DNA of 64,000 bases from Podarcis raffonei (GCF_027172205.1 NC_070614.1:34710001-34774000), one strand, 5' to 3'. Shown: positions 36,269-49,687, counted from the stretch's first letter. Numbers and translations: made by a program. The notes: a model not told the origin generated them from the letters alone.

Positions 36269-36589
36269 AGAAATAGAAAACTTGTCCTTTGCTATGATTT
36301 GTAAATCAGAAGGGGTGGTTTTCTGTGTTTATAATAGAATATTTGCACACATGTCTTCAGCAGTTCCCTTGTATACAGGATTCTAGTATCAATACTCCCT
36401 AACTGAAAATCAATTGGAAATATGAACTTAGATCTGCTCTTAGGGAAATAATCATGCATTTACACACACATTATTCTTTTGTAGTATGCGCTGATAAGGA
36501 GACTCCGAGCAGCTCTTGTCAAAATTCCCTTATAAGGAAATTTGAATCTGGTCTTAATCCTAAAGGATAAAACTTGTCTCCCAGTTTTT

Positions 36590-37240
36590 GAAATAATGGA
36601 ATCTGTAAAACCATTTGTGTTTTATCCTGGCAAAGCGGAAATACTGTTTGTGGGGGCAAGTGGGGGGGATTCTCTGGTCCTGAATGGGGTAACTGTGTCC
36701 CTAAAGGACCAGGTGTTCAGCCTTGGGGTCATTTTGGACTCACAGCTGTCCATGGAGGCACAGGTCAGTATTCAGGGCAGCTGTCCACCAGCTCCATCTG
36801 GTACAGCTGAGACCCTACCTGCCTGTGCACTGTTTGCCAAAGTGGTACATGCTCTGGTTATCTCCAGCTTGGACTACTGCCCTTTTCTAACGATTTGCTC
36901 CCCACACAAGAAACAGTCATTGACCAGCAATCCAGCTAACAAAGGACATTATCACCCAGCCATTGTCTACTCCTGGATCTGATCTGAACAGGAAGAGAGC
37001 ATCAGGGGGGCGGAACTATTCTATATCAAGGTGAAGGCAGCCACAATCACCACTGACACTGGCTGTAACTTAGAGAACTTCTGCATGAGCTTGCTGTTCC
37101 CTTCTCCCTCCCATTCCTTTTTCCTTGTGTATCATTTTTTTTTAGAGTGTGAACCCGAGGACAGGGAGAATCTCAGAACTAATTTTTGTAAGCCATTTTT
37201 GGCTAAAGGGTGGGGTACAAATGTCAATAAATAAAGTAAA
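36590..37240 (+). mobile_element. L2-clade LINE 3' fragment
   Basis: Encodes KAEILFVGASGGDSLVLNGV, SLKDQVFSLGVILDSQLSME and VVHALVISSLDYC, hallmark L2 polymerase text, and ends with the L2 tail (TGTAAGCCATTTTTGGCTAA, then AATGTCAATAAATAAA). Confidence 0.85.
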
Positions 37241-37254
37241 CAAACTGTCACAAC

Positions 37255-37510
37255 AACAGCAACAACAATTTATTATTTATACCCTACCCATCTGGCTGGG
37301 TTTCCCCAGCCACTCTGGGTGGCTCCCAACAGAATATTAATAATAATAATAATAAGCGATAAAACATAAAACATTAAAAACTTCCCTAAACAGAGCTGTC
37401 TTCAGATGTCTTGTAAAAGTCAGATATTTGTTTATTTCCTCGACATCTGATGGGAGGGCATTCCACAGGTGGGTGCCACTCCCGAGAAGGCCCTCTGCCT
37501 TGAGAGTTTT
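37255..37510 (-). mobile_element. L2-type LINE 3' end
   Basis: Shares CTGGGTTTCCCCAGCCACTC, ACTTCCCTAAACAG and GACATCTGATGGGAGGGC with 47665-48175, in the same orientation. Confidence 0.65.
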
Positions 37511-37959
37511 TTGTTTTTTGTGACCTCATTTTTGTGTTCGGTCATTTTCGGGGGCGGGGAGCATGATTCATGGTTAGAATGTCATGACATCACTTTTGTC
37601 CTGATTTTGTAAAGCTCAGGACATGAGGAACAGCAATAGATGTTTCCCTCAATGAATCACCCCTGAACTGTTTACTGGAGAAGACAGTCATGAAAACTTC
37701 TTTCTTAATGTATTTCCACACCCAGAGCTTACAAGTTCATCTTTCCACATAGACCCTTTGCCAGTTGAACAGGCATAAATATTCAAAGGGCTGAATCACA
37801 CAAAAGAGTGCTGAATAACCTGGCTGGAATTATTATTTTTTTTTTCCTTCTGGTAGAAATGAAGCCATTAAAAGATAATCCTGTGTGTGTTAAATTGTTT
37901 GTGTTCGTGCTTCCAATTCCCCTGTCTCTTGTGATGGCTTGGCTGCCCCAGTTGGTGGG

Positions 37960-38115
37960 GGATACACAGAATTATAGATTTGCGAGGCATCTCAGAGGTC
38001 CTCTAGTCCAGCCATCTTCTGGTGCAACACCATCCCTGTTAGGTGGCCATCCAGCCTCTCCATAGAAACCTGTAATGGAGAAGGTTTCACCACTTGCACT
38101 CTGCTTTCTACTGCT
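37960..38115 (-). mobile_element. CR1-type 3' fragment
   Basis: AGAGGTCCTCTAGTCCAGCC and GGTGGCCATCCAGCCTCTCC match the standard CR1 3' wording on the plus strand. Confidence 0.6.
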
Positions 38116-38621
38116 TTGGGTCTTCCACAGAAACATGAAAAAGTGTGAGTGAATAATACTTACCCACAGTTTTCTTGGACTGTTGTGGGTGGCAGAAAGG
38201 AAGGAGGAGGCTCTTCCTACTTCCTTTTTTATTTTTGCAAAAAAATAAAGGGGGGGCTTCTGTCAGGAGGATCCCTGCCTGGCCTCTCTGGTTTTCAGTT
38301 CAGCTTGTAATCCTCACCAAATGCATCCAGAGGCTGTAATTTACAAAGAGATTGGTGTGGTCAACTGAAGCATGCAGTGAGATGAGCCAGACCAGCAACA
38401 CTCTAGCATAAATAAGTGCAGAGGTCAGATCAAAAATATCCATGTAATTGTGGCATTGTGTTTTATGAGGAAGGAAACTCCATGACCTGATGTTCACACA
38501 AAGGTCCACTCTTATTTTTATTTGCTTAAATGGAAAGTACATTAGAACTCTAGATAGCTATAGAGGTATAATGTAACAGTTCTGTTCCTGATAATCTACA
38601 CTTCCAGACAGGTGTATGGTG

Positions 38622-38775
38622 TACACCACCATACATTTAAAGCATATGATTTCCCCCAAAGAATTCTGAGAATTGCAGTTTACCCCTCAGAGATACAATT
38701 CCCAGAAGCCTTAACAAACTACAGTTCCCATGATTCTGGGGGGGAGGGGAAGTGACATATTTTAATTGTATGGTG
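38622..38775. mobile_element. Palindromic MITE, CACCATACATTTAAAG family
   Basis: CACCATACATTTAAAGC and TTTTAATTGTATGGTG are inverted ends around ACAATTCCCAGAAGCC and ACTACAGTTCCCATGATTCT. Related copies lie near 2275, 44843, 54306 and 59192. Confidence 0.65.
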
Positions 38776-38831
38776 ACAATGAAAAATCAAGACGCATTGG
38801 AACCCTTCCATTGTTTACTTTGGGTTGTAGG

Positions 38832-38956
38832 CAGTGCTATTTTTCTAGAAAAAGTAGTGCCAGAGCTCACCAGAGCTTCTCTCTTGTTTTCTTTGAATGG
38901 CAATGGCACCCACCTGAGAGGTGATAGAGGTGAGCTCCAACTGAAAAAAAGCCCTG
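38832..38956. mobile_element. hAT-type MITE, CAGTGCT family (125 bp)
   Basis: CAGTGCTATTTTTCTAG to AAAAAAAGCCCTG with a perfect 8-bp target duplication, GTTGTAGG. Confidence 0.88.
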
Positions 38957-39559
38957 GTTGTAGGCAACTCAAATTACATGTATTGAAACCAGTGAGCATT
39001 AGTCATGAGTAAATGAAGTCACTTGATTTCAGAGGATCTACTTTAACTTTGCTCTTTTTTGTTTTTGTTTTTTTTAACACTGTGGGGCCAAACGTTCCCC
39101 AAGCAGCTTTCCAGACTACTTTCTTGGAGTGTGATACCAATACAATCTATAAAACAACAACTACCCCTGTTAAACTGGAGTAATTTTGGAATCCATCATA
39201 ATTCTTATCTGCAGTCTGGACTTCAAGACAATGTATACTACTTCTTTTTTGAAATATATATTTTATTGGTTTTTCCACAGAAGAACAGAAAAACAAAACT
39301 TGGGGTTCAATTTGTGGCAATTTGTCGATAACATTTGGTATAGTTAAAGTACATATTATGGTAATTCATTGCTGAATTACCATAACTAAACACATGTCAC
39401 AGGTTATTATACCTTTAAAATATGTGAATGTTTGAAGATATATGCATTCTCCTCCCCCCCCCCAAAAAAATGTGCAAGGCTTTTTACAAAAATTCAATAA
39501 AAAGAACAGCAAAATAAAATCAGGATGGGGTAAAAACCAGCAGTTAAAAACAAAGCATA

Positions 39560-39800
39560 CAGTGGTACCTTGGTTTATGAACTTAATCCATTCTGGAAGT
39601 CCATTCTTAAACCGAAACCGTTCTTAAACTGAGGCACACTTTCCCTAATGAGGCCTCCTGATGCCGGTGCCCCTCTGCCATTTGGATTTCATTCTTAGAC
39701 TGAGGTAAAGTTCGCAAACTGGGGCACTACTTCCAGTTTTGCAGAGTTCATAAACCGAATCGTTCATAAACAGGGCTGTTCTTAAACTGAGGTACCACTG
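39560..39800 (+). mobile_element. Tigger-like MITE (TA flanks), diverged subfamily
   Basis: CAGTGGTACCTTGGTTTATG to GAGGTACCACTG, flanked by TA; the interior has diverged from the copy at 24154. Confidence 0.8.
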
Positions 39801-40748
39801 TATTAATTACTGGAGTCAACACACAGGATTAATTTTTCAGTATATTTGGGAGGTCATAAGACTATTTGGGCAATGCCATGTTTTTCATCTGCAAATACAT
39901 TAACAAACAATCAGTAACAGGGTTGGCCCTACCATTGGGCAAGGTGAGGTGGTCGCCTCAGGCTGCAGGTGCTGTTCCTCCAGAACCATTGGATATTCTC
40001 TTCTGTTGGAGGGCAGAGCTTTGGGAGGAATTCTGTGTTGTGCTATGTCTATCGTTCCATCAGAGCAAAGATTTCATATTGACAAATGGAACAATTCCCC
40101 CTCTCCCCACCCTTTGAAGTTCTGGGCATTCTCCCACCCTGCCAGAGCCAATTTTGGAAGGAGCAGGAGAAGGAGGGAGGAAGCCCCATTGTGCAGACTT
40201 CCACTGATGGGATTTATTAGTCACATCTCACCCTATGTGTGCCTGCACCCTTACTAGCCTGCAGCTTTCAAGTGTAGTGAATGCTGTCCCATTGCCGGTG
40301 CTGAAATGAGATTCAACTTCCAATCTAGTCAGCTGTGTGTAGAATGAAGAAGGACACCATCTTGTCCATCTATTGCAGCAAAATGTCATATCATATTTAT
40401 GGGTTGTATTCTGTGCTAGTCCTACTCAAAGGAGACGCACTAAAATTAATGGGCCTAAGTTACTCATGTTCACTCATTTCAATGGTTCTACTCTGATGAG
40501 GATTAGTACTGAACATAGCACATTGATCTTACATGTATATCCCACTTTTCCTCCAATAAGCTCCAGGTTACATACATGGTTCCCCCCCAATCTCAATTTT
40601 ATTATCACAACCACCCTGTAAGGTGGGATAGGCTAAGAGACAATGACTGGTCCAAGAACACCCAATAGACTGGGTGGGGATTTAAATCCTGGTCCAATAC
40701 TCTTATAAATACAGGTAAAAATGTTTTTTTTTGTTTGTTTTTAAAAAA

Positions 40749-41110
40749 GGGTACCTGGATACCTGGATGGTTAAGTCCCGTCAAAGGTGACTATGGGGTT
40801 GTGGTGCTCATCTCGCTTTCAGGCCAAGGGAGCTGGCATTTGTCCACAGACAGCTTTCCAGGTCAATTGGCCAGCATGACTAAACTGCTTCTGGAACAAT
40901 GGAACACCATGATGGAAACCAGAGCGCACAGAGCGCTGCAGCAATACCTATTTATCTACTTGCACTGGTGTGCTTTCGAACTGCTAGGTTGGCAGGAGCT
41001 GGGTCAGAGCAACAGGAACTCACTCCATCGTGGGGATTCGAACCACCAACCTTCTGATTGGCAAGCCCAAGAGGCTCAGCGGTTTAGACCACAGCGCCAC
41101 CCGCATCCCA
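40749..41110 (-). mobile_element. Sauria-type tRNA SINE
   Basis: On the minus strand it begins GGGATGCGGGTGGCGCTGTGG with a B box (GGTGGTTCGAATCCCCA) and the block TGCAAGTAGATAAATAGG, as in the copies at 46257 and 57458. Confidence 0.8.
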
Positions 41111-41173
41111 ACACACTGGTCAGCAATAGGCTTGATCAGTAACACAGATGAGAACACCATCATCAGCTACCTA

Positions 41174-41945
41174 CCATATTTTTCTCTCTATAGGACACAC
41201 TTTTTCCCCTCCAAAAATTAAGGGGAAATGTGTGTGCATCCTATGGAGCGAATGCAGGCTCCTTGGCTTCACCGATAGCAACGCAAAGCCTCCGAAGCAC
41301 AGAGGGAGCATTCCCTCCTTGCTCTGGAGACTTTGCTTTGCTTTCGCTGAAGCCGCCTGAAGCCTTCAGAGTGCAGCACGAGTTCCCGCTGCGCTTCGGA
41401 GGCATCAGGTTCCTTTCGCTGAAGCCCAGAGAGTCTTGCTCTCCAGGCTTCAGCAAAAGGAACCCGAAGCCTGTGGAGCGCAGCGGGAACTCGCGCTGTG
41501 CTCCGAAGGCAGCAGGTCGAGGAGCAGAGGGAAGGCTGTGTGCAGCCTTCGCGCAGGCTTCCCGCTGCTCCCCGGGGCTGGTGGTGAGGGAAGCTCAGCT
41601 TTCCCCACCGCCAGTCCCACAAGCGAAAGGAACCACAGGCTATCTGGAGAGCGAGAGGGGTCGGTACGCACCGACCCCTCTCGCTCTCCAGATAGCCGCC
41701 TGAAGCCTCCGGAGCACGGCGGGAGCTCCCACTGCGCTCCGGAGGCTTCGGGTTCCTTTCGCTGAAGGGTAGGTGCCCCTTCAGCTAAGGTGCAGCGTCC
41801 CTTCAGCTAAGCAGGAGGATAAATGGAAGGGGCTTCGCTGAAGAGGTGCTGCGCAGAGAGGGGGAAAGGTTTTTTTTCTTATTCTCCCTCTCTAAAACAA
41901 GGTGTGTCCTATGGCCAGGTACGTCCTATAGAGCGAAAAATACGG
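41174..41945. mobile_element. 772-bp TA-flanked DNA element with giant foldback
   Basis: The ends CCATATTTTTCTCTCTATAGG and CCTATAGAGCGAAAAATACGG are inverted repeats flanked by TA. Inside, modules built on TTCGCTGAAG and GGAACCCGAAGCCT recur in both orientations around a 28-bp perfect palindrome (41638-41697). No transposase is present. Probably a non-autonomous Tc1/mariner-superfamily element. Confidence 0.75.
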
Positions 41946-42414
41946 TACCTCTCCCACCATTCTAACAGTGGACTTTGAGGTCCACCCATGTACCACCCCT
42001 ATTGAATGGAGAGGTGGGTTAGAACATGTTAAGGTATAGCTGAAATGACACTGTGTGGGCACTTTCACATGAAAACTGGAAGGAATACATGAACTCGTAG
42101 CTGCAGGGGGTGAAAACCAGACTGAACATTGTAGAGATGTCTTTGAAGACAGAGTTGACCTTATGGTGCATGCAGAAACCACTGTGATGAGTGGGAAGGA
42201 AGGATTCTGGCACAAAGGCCACATAGCAGTCATGAGAAACAGGGAAATGGATATACAATAGAGTTAGAAACAGGGAAATGAAGACATTTGGAAGGAAGGA
42301 GGCAGGTTAGAAGCAGCAAGCAGCATTTACCCAACAGGTTTCGTAACATTCCCAGCTGACAAACTCCCATATCTGGCAGCATTCCCAGTGTGAATACGCC
42401 CTCCTGGGGTGCCA

Positions 42415-42422
42415 TATATAAG
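42415..42422 (+). promoter_or_regulatory. TATA box of gene 2
   Basis: TATATAAG lies about 250 bases upstream of the start codon. Transcription would begin near 42445, placing the whole GAA repeat in the 5' UTR. The match is good; use is inferred. Confidence 0.5.
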
Positions 42423-42525
42423 CACCCAAAGCTTGCACCACATAAATAGTAAAGTGTGTCTCAGATGCTCCTTCTTGAAAGAGTGCCATATTCTACCTCT
42501 GCTTACCTACAATCAATTTAAAAAG

Positions 42526-42549
42526 GAAGAAGAAGAAGAAGAAGAAGAA

Positions 42550-42596
<47 letters not shown>

Positions 42597-42660
42597 AGAA
42601 GAAGAAGAAGAAGAAGAAGAAGAAGAAGAAGAAGAAGAAGAAGAAGAAGAAGAAGAAGAA
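42526..42660 (+). repeat. (GAA)45 microsatellite in the leader of gene 2
   Basis: About 45 GAA units with one GAG interruption, ending 12 bases before the start codon of gene 2. Read in the start-codon frame it encodes poly-Glu with no stop. Long GAA/TTC tracts are known to form triplex structures and to slow transcription. Confidence 0.95.
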
Positions 42661-42672
42661 AGCTGTAGCAAT

Positions 42673-42754
42673 ATGGGGCATCAAGGACAAGTGCCAGGGG
42701 GGAAAAGAAGGTTAATGGGATTGACGGTACTGATGCTTCTGCAGGTGTTGATGG
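42673..42754 (+). CDS. Gene 2 exon 1: start codon and signal peptide
   Basis: 82 nt, starting [20 protein letters not shown] and ending at donor GTAAGT. ATG has A at -3 and G at +4. The frame stays open upstream through a GAA repeat back to 42409; the downstream ATG is preferred because an N-terminal poly-Glu stretch would bury the signal peptide. Confidence 0.8.
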
Positions 42755-45700
42755 GTAAGTGGAACATTTTTCTGCATGAGTTAATATTCCTCACCACCAG
42801 TAGGGGGCACAATGGACCCTCCACCCCACATCACTACACAGTAATCTGGAGAAGATGATCAGCACCCCAGCAGGAGGGCCTACCACCAGTGCCTGTCCTG
42901 GGGACCGACTTAAAAACTATGTGATGGGTGGTGAATTGCATTGTGAAAGACTGTAAGAATGAGCCTCACTTGGCTTGTTGGCCCTTTGTATTCCACCCCT
43001 GAGGAATGAGAGGACTTCCCCACATCGGATCAGCCTGGTCATTGGACAATAGGATATGCATTCCTAAATTTCTTTTAAACTCAGTCAATTGAAATTAAGA
43101 TATGCTTTGCTTGAGCTAAGTTTTCCGGAACAAAGCAAACCAAGTCAACTTTGCAAGAACAAAGTCATAAATGGTTTAGGACCAGATTATCCAAAAGACT
43201 GTCTCTTCCTGTATGAGCCTGCCCAAGGGTTACAATTATCATCAAAGTTCATTTTTTCTCTCTCACCACCTAAAGAGACTTGGCTAATAGGAACATGAGA
43301 CAGTCTTCTCTTTGGAAGGATCCTGGTTACGGCATTCACTCCCAAGAAAAGTTAGATTAGTCCCACCCAGATGATTTTTAGATGGGCAGAAAAAAGTGCC
43401 TTACTTTATCTGAATTTCAGTGGGGTTTAATTACAAAATTGAAGTTTTTATTTCTATATGTCTTTGCTTTTAAGCTTTACTTTTAATGTTTTAGTTTGTT
43501 TAATGATTTTATTGGCTTAGGGTATTGTAAGCTGTTAGTGGCGGTATTTAGGGGTGAAAATGTTTACAATACATCTTGAAGTCAAGTTATCATTTGCCAA
43601 ACCACAGCTGCCAGTTGGTGCTGATCGATGTGTGGCAAGCAGACTTTGCAAGACCTTAACTGCTTTAGTGAAAATTAGTCATCTTGAATCTGAGTTTCTA
43701 GAGGGGCTAGTTCCAAGGTCTTACAAGTAGGCTATATTTTCAACCAAAATAGGAGATGATTACGTTAGAATTTTTTTAAAAACTGAGAACTAATGTCAAG
43801 TGTAATCAACTGCTCATTCTTAAAGCAATTTATTTTGAAGTATTTTTTAAAAAATATACTTGTCAGTATATAGTCTGAAGGGCTGTAGCTCAGTGGTAGA
43901 GCATGTGTTTTGATTGCAAAATGCCCCAGGTTCTGACTTAGGATAAAGCAATTTCCTGTGTTGATATACATTAATGTGATGATTAAATGCCTGTGTTGTC
44001 TTTTTTCACTTCATTCTCACCATGAACAGAGTAGAATGGACTTGAAAGTCAGGAAGATGAGCCATGTTTTGAGTATTTGGCTGGTTCCTTAAAAGCATTG
44101 GCAGAATCAAGGAAGGCACATCTTAGCTGCAACAATTACACTGCCCAACACAGGCTAGTTCTGAATCCAAAACAACATGTTTAGTCATGGGGGATGAATG
44201 TATAGCTCTCAGCCACAATATTTACATTTAATATAACCATCTGGCATGTCATTTCAAGATAATGGGCAGTATCCAACAAAACAGATCTGCAGGTCCAAGG
44301 ATTTCTGCTTGTGCAACGTAACTTTCCCACCATTTTGAAAGGGTCGGAAGAGCGTGTGTTGGGAAGGGTCAGAAGAGCGTGTGTTGGGGTTGCTGGGTAA
44401 CTGTAATTAGGGGAGCATTTGGGAGCAGCACTAACTGACTGTCAAAGAAATTCTTTGGTGCCCCATCCCAGATGATCCAAAGCCAGCCTAGGCAGGGGTA
44501 TGATAGTTCAGCAGCCTTCACGGTGTGACTGTAGATTCTAGTTCCAATACATTGACTTTGTTTTGACCCCTTTTTCTTTTCTTTTCAGATGCCAACCCAA
44601 GTTATGCAAGCAGAAGTGAGTACTATTTCTATATGCTTTTATTGTGCTTGAAACCGATGAGTTTTTAATTAGGAAAATTATTCAATTGACATGTTTAGAG
44701 ATAAGGAATCCCTGAGGAGAAGGGTGTGTGACCATGGCTGCTATAACCCTATCAAATTAGAATAGCACTAGTGTCTTGCCTCACAAGGACCTGCACCCTA
44801 AAACTGCAATATCACCCTATAGAGGAACATGAGACACAAGCTGCATACACACCATATATTTAAAGCAAATTTCCCACCCAAGAAACCTGAGAAGTGTAGT
44901 TAATTAAGGGTACTGGGAATTGTTGCTCTTACAAGGACGGATACTTTAAATGTATGGTGTACACATAGCCTGATTCTCTGAGTGCCATTCTTTATTGCTG
45001 CCAGAATGTGACTGTCAAGTGGGTGATGTTGGAAAGTTTGGGCGAATCCCATGGTTTGCAGAAGTAATATATATATGGGAGGAGGAACTGAAGGGCTGGA
45101 AAAAATATTATAATAAGGACTGGACATGCTCAATGGCTACAGAATGGTATGTCCACTGTGTGGGAATGGGTGGAAAACTTAGGGGAAAGAATATGGAATA
45201 GAGTAGCCTGAAAAGGGGCATGGCAGGCTGGCTGGTTCCCTGAACCACACCACAACCTACAGTGGCCAAGTAGATGCGTTCAGGACCATAAAAGCATCCT
45301 GTGTTGCCTTGTCCCCCTAGCAACTGGTGCAGTTATACTAGTAACTGGTATGCCATATATACTTGTCTGCTGCATCAGAACACAGAAGCTCTATTTAACA
45401 ATTATGCTTAATAGCCATTGAAAGACCTGTCCTAATAATGATATCTTCCTCAGTATGTGGAAAACAGGGAATCCTAAGCCGGATCATAGGGGGAAAAGAC
45501 TCGCAGGATGGAGAATGGCCTTGGCAGGTCAGCATAAGGTTGGATGGAGCGTACCACTGCGGAGGGTCCCTCATCACTGATCAGTGGGTCATCACAGCTT
45601 CACATTGTTTTAAACTGTAAGTATGCCTTTCCAATCCCATCCATCCCTCAAGTATCACTGAAATTAGATTTCACACACATTTTACAAAGTCGGCTTTCAA

Positions 45701-47669
45701 TGCTGAATGTTGAAATATTCATTTTTAAGGGACTCTCTTCATGCTCACGGATTTCTCAGGACAATATTGTTTATTATAACTGGCCTAATTCAGTCGGGGG
45801 TTTTTTGGTTTTTTGTCTACATCGGCTTCACTGCATCAGTTTCAGCGAAAGCTGTGTGAAAATAGATGCAGAACAGCAAGCAGGAAGCCAAGAATGAATC
45901 TTCAGATCATGGCTTGTTTGGAACAAAATAAAGAACTTAAGCTACATGCACTGGTCAGTGGCTTGTGCAAGGCTGTAGACAGCACTGGTGGACAGCACTG
46001 AGTCCAAAAATGCCCACTGATTCCAGTACTATATAAGTTTCTAACTTGGGCTGGACCAGCCCAGTGGTTTACACGAAGGGTGGTGATCCAGTCTGAGGGC
46101 CTCATACTCTCATGGACAATCTCCTGTAGTGGGACACTTGTCAGCGGGGAAAGGAGCAGAGGCAAAAGTATGCAAGGCAAAGGCTGTGATTCTTACCATT
46201 ATACACTAGGCTGCATTGCAGCCACACTGAAAATGGAGGGTTCTATATGCATATAGAGGGACGCGGGTGGCGCTGTGGGTTAAACCACAGAGCCTAGGAC
46301 TTGCCGATCAGAAGGTCAGCAGTTCGAATCCCCATGATGGGGTGAGCTCCCATTGCTCGGTCCCTGCTCCTGCCAACCTAGCAGTTCGAAAGCACGTCAA
46401 AGTGCAAGTAGATAAATAGGTATTGCTCCGGTGGGAAGGTAAATGGCATTTCCGTGCACTGTTCTGGTTTGCCAGAAGTGGCTTAGTCATGCTTAGTCAT
46501 GTCTACATGCTGGCCACATGACCCGGAAGCTGTACACCGGCTCCCTCGGCCAATAATGCGAGATGAGCACCGCAACCCCAGAGTCGGAAACGACTGGACC
46601 TAATGGTCAGGGGTCCCTTTACCTTATAGGCATATAGACACATCTCCCTGTTCTCCATCCAGGCAAGTGAGAGTTGACATTCCTGCCATGCAAAAGCCCT
46701 GAAGGAAAGCCAGTGAAAGTAGCCCACCCCCACCCCCCACAAAGCCTGAGGTTTTACACCACCATTTTACACATTGGTGGTGGTTTTTTTCTCTCCAAAT
46801 CTCTAAACCGAACAGTAATTGAAGGGATATTGAAGGAGGTTGCAACGAAAAGAACCGAAGTGCTACATCCTTCCACTGGAATCTGCCCATACTCCAAGAT
46901 GTGTCTCGGACGCCCTTCACTGGGTGCCCCCACCCTCAGAACGTTGGTGGATGGTGATTGGAAAATGAGCTGTTTCAATGGTGGCTCCCTGGTTCTGGAA
47001 TATGCCTCCCTGGGCTGCTTGTCTGCCAACGAGCTTGAAAAGCTTTCAGCACCAGGCCAAAACTTTCTTATTTAACTAGTTTTTGAATAGATTTCAGCTG
47101 ATTTTTAAATGATTTTAAATCATTATTTTAAAATAACAGCATTATTTTGAATGTTTACTTAACAGTTTTATTTATCTAGAGATAATCCTGAAAGATCAGC
47201 TGATAAAAATCAAATTGAACTTTTTTAAAATTGGGGGTGCAAATAAAAAATGGGAAATATTGGGATTTGTCTCACACCACCCCACTCCTTATCCTGTTCC
47301 ATCCACATAACCCAAGGAAAAGAATTTGCTGACATTCTCTCTGTCTCCTCAACCCCATTGTGTCTCTCTAGGCTCAGCACACCTTCCAACTTCACAGTGA
47401 TGCTCGGAGTACTGAAACTCTCCAGTCCTGGTCCCCATTCCATCACCACTGCTGTGAAACGCATCATCCTCAATCCTAAATACGAGGGGGATCTGAAATC
47501 CGGAGACATTGCTCTGCTGCAGCTGGACAGGCCAGTGAATTTCTCTCAACGGATCGTCCCCATCTGTGTCCCTGATTCCGATGTCGTCTTCCCCCCAGGA
47601 CACATGTGCTGGGTCACGGGTTGGGGAGATGTGCAAGGCAGAGGTAGGTTCAAAAGAGAGAAATTATTA

Positions 47670-47720
<51 letters not shown>

Positions 47721-49642
47721 TACCCCGCCCATCTAGCTGGGTTTCCCCAGCCACTCTGGGCGGCTTCCAACAAAACACTAAAATACCTATTAAACATTAA
47801 AAGCTTCCCTAAACAGGGCTGCCTTCAGATGTTTTCTAAAAGTTTGTTAGTTATTTTTCTCTTTGACATCTGGTGGGAGGGCGTTCCACAGGGTGGGTGC
47901 CACTACTGAGAAGTCTGGTTCCCTGTAACTTGGCTTCTCGCAGCGAGGGAACCGCCAGAAGGCCCTCGGCGCTGGACCTCACTGTCCGGGCTGAAGAATG
48001 GAGGTGGAGATGCTCCTTCAGGTATACTGGACCAAGGCCGTTTAGGGCTTTAAAGGTCAGCACCAACACTTTGAATCGTGCTCAGAAACGTACTGGGAGC
48101 CAATGCAGATCTCTCAGACCAGTGTTATGTGGTCCCGGCGGCCACTCCCAGTCACCAGTCTAGCTGCCTCTGCTGAAACAAACTGGGGATAACTCCTATC
48201 AACCACCCTAGCATGGCCAATGGTGCGGAAATTATAGGAACAGTAGTCCAAAACATCTGGAAGGTACCAGGTTGAGAAGGCTGCATTAGAGGGAAATTTA
48301 TGCTACAAACTATAAGTGGTTTAACAGCCATTCCCTCTTTCTTGGAAGTCCTGGGAATTGTAATTCTGGGTGTGGGAGGAGTTAAGAATCTTTAACAGAG
48401 AATCATCACCCCTCACCAAACTCCAGTTCCCAAGATCTTCTGGAAGAAGACCAGGCAGTTCTAGTGTTATGAAACCAATATATACGTTATGGTACCGGTG
48501 TGCCCTTAGGCAGCGAGAGACTTTAGTTATGCACGCCTGAGTCTATAACGCTCCAGCTTCTCTCTTTCTCTGATTTCTCCAGTTAATCCCTAACAATAGC
48601 AGTTCACAGACACAAGGCAGCAGGACTAGTCTGGAGCTTGTAATTTTTGGCTACTGTGTCTCTAACAGTTTTGTGACAGGCAGAAGTCCTGCAAGTGAAG
48701 AAATCCAGCTGTAACAGCATCTGCAGGTCAGGAAATGCTATACTTGCTGGATTTCTGTTTATTTATACAGCTCTTAAAGGCAAATTAAGTTGTGCCCAGG
48801 GGTAGAGGCAAGGAGAGAAGTTGTCAAGCTATTTTAAAAGTTTGGTTGGTAGCTACCATTTTTTCTTCCTGAATGGTGGTTCCAAGGGCAGTGGGGAGAG
48901 GAACACACAATTATGGCTGCCACACAAGTGGGCTTTCATTTGTGCAACATAGTGCAAAGGATTCCCCAAAATAAGAGAAAGACAAAAAGGGAAACAAACT
49001 AGAGATAATTCCAGCTTAGTTCATAAGAGCATTCTATAATCAAAAAAAATTCTATATCACCTATAAAATGTTTGTAATTTTTATCATTGCTAGGTAGCAA
49101 TGTGATTTTATGCAGTATTTTATACTACTGGTTTTTGTATTGTACCTATTTATCTTATATGTGAATGGCCTATGGCCCAAGCATTAATAAACTACCACTA
49201 CTACTGTTTTTTATTATTGTTACTGTTACTACCACTATTGTGTAATGGGACTAGCAACTTACAAAAGATGAATTGTAAGATAATATAGATACAATATAGA
49301 TACAATATAGATCCATTAGGGGAAAAGCCAGGGGAGGTAATCTCTACCCTAATGTCCTAGTTCTCATTATAAACAATGAACCAAATGGCACCTTAAACAT
49401 GAACAATGCAATGAGTCTGTTCAGAAGAAAAAAATCATGTAGCTCAATGTGACTTATGCCCTGGAAAGTGTGTGAATAGGATTCCATCTTAGCACATCTA
49501 TGGGGCCAGAAGCTTTCACATGCCTTCTTCATCAGATGCATGGTGTGGGACCCTCAAGGTGTGAATGGATAGATGATAGATAGATATAGACAGACAGACA
49601 GACAGACAGACAGATGATAGATATAGATGATAGATGATAGAT

Positions 49643-49687
<45 letters not shown>

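Noticed and set aside
42409-42858. Open frame of 149 codons with a long poly-Glu run
   Set aside because: It is a GAA microsatellite read in one frame running into exon 1 and intron 1 of gene 2, not a separate gene.
43878-43945. tRNA-like sequence with A and B boxes
   Set aside because: Only the head of a SINE; the acceptor and anticodon stems do not pair as in a functional tRNA.
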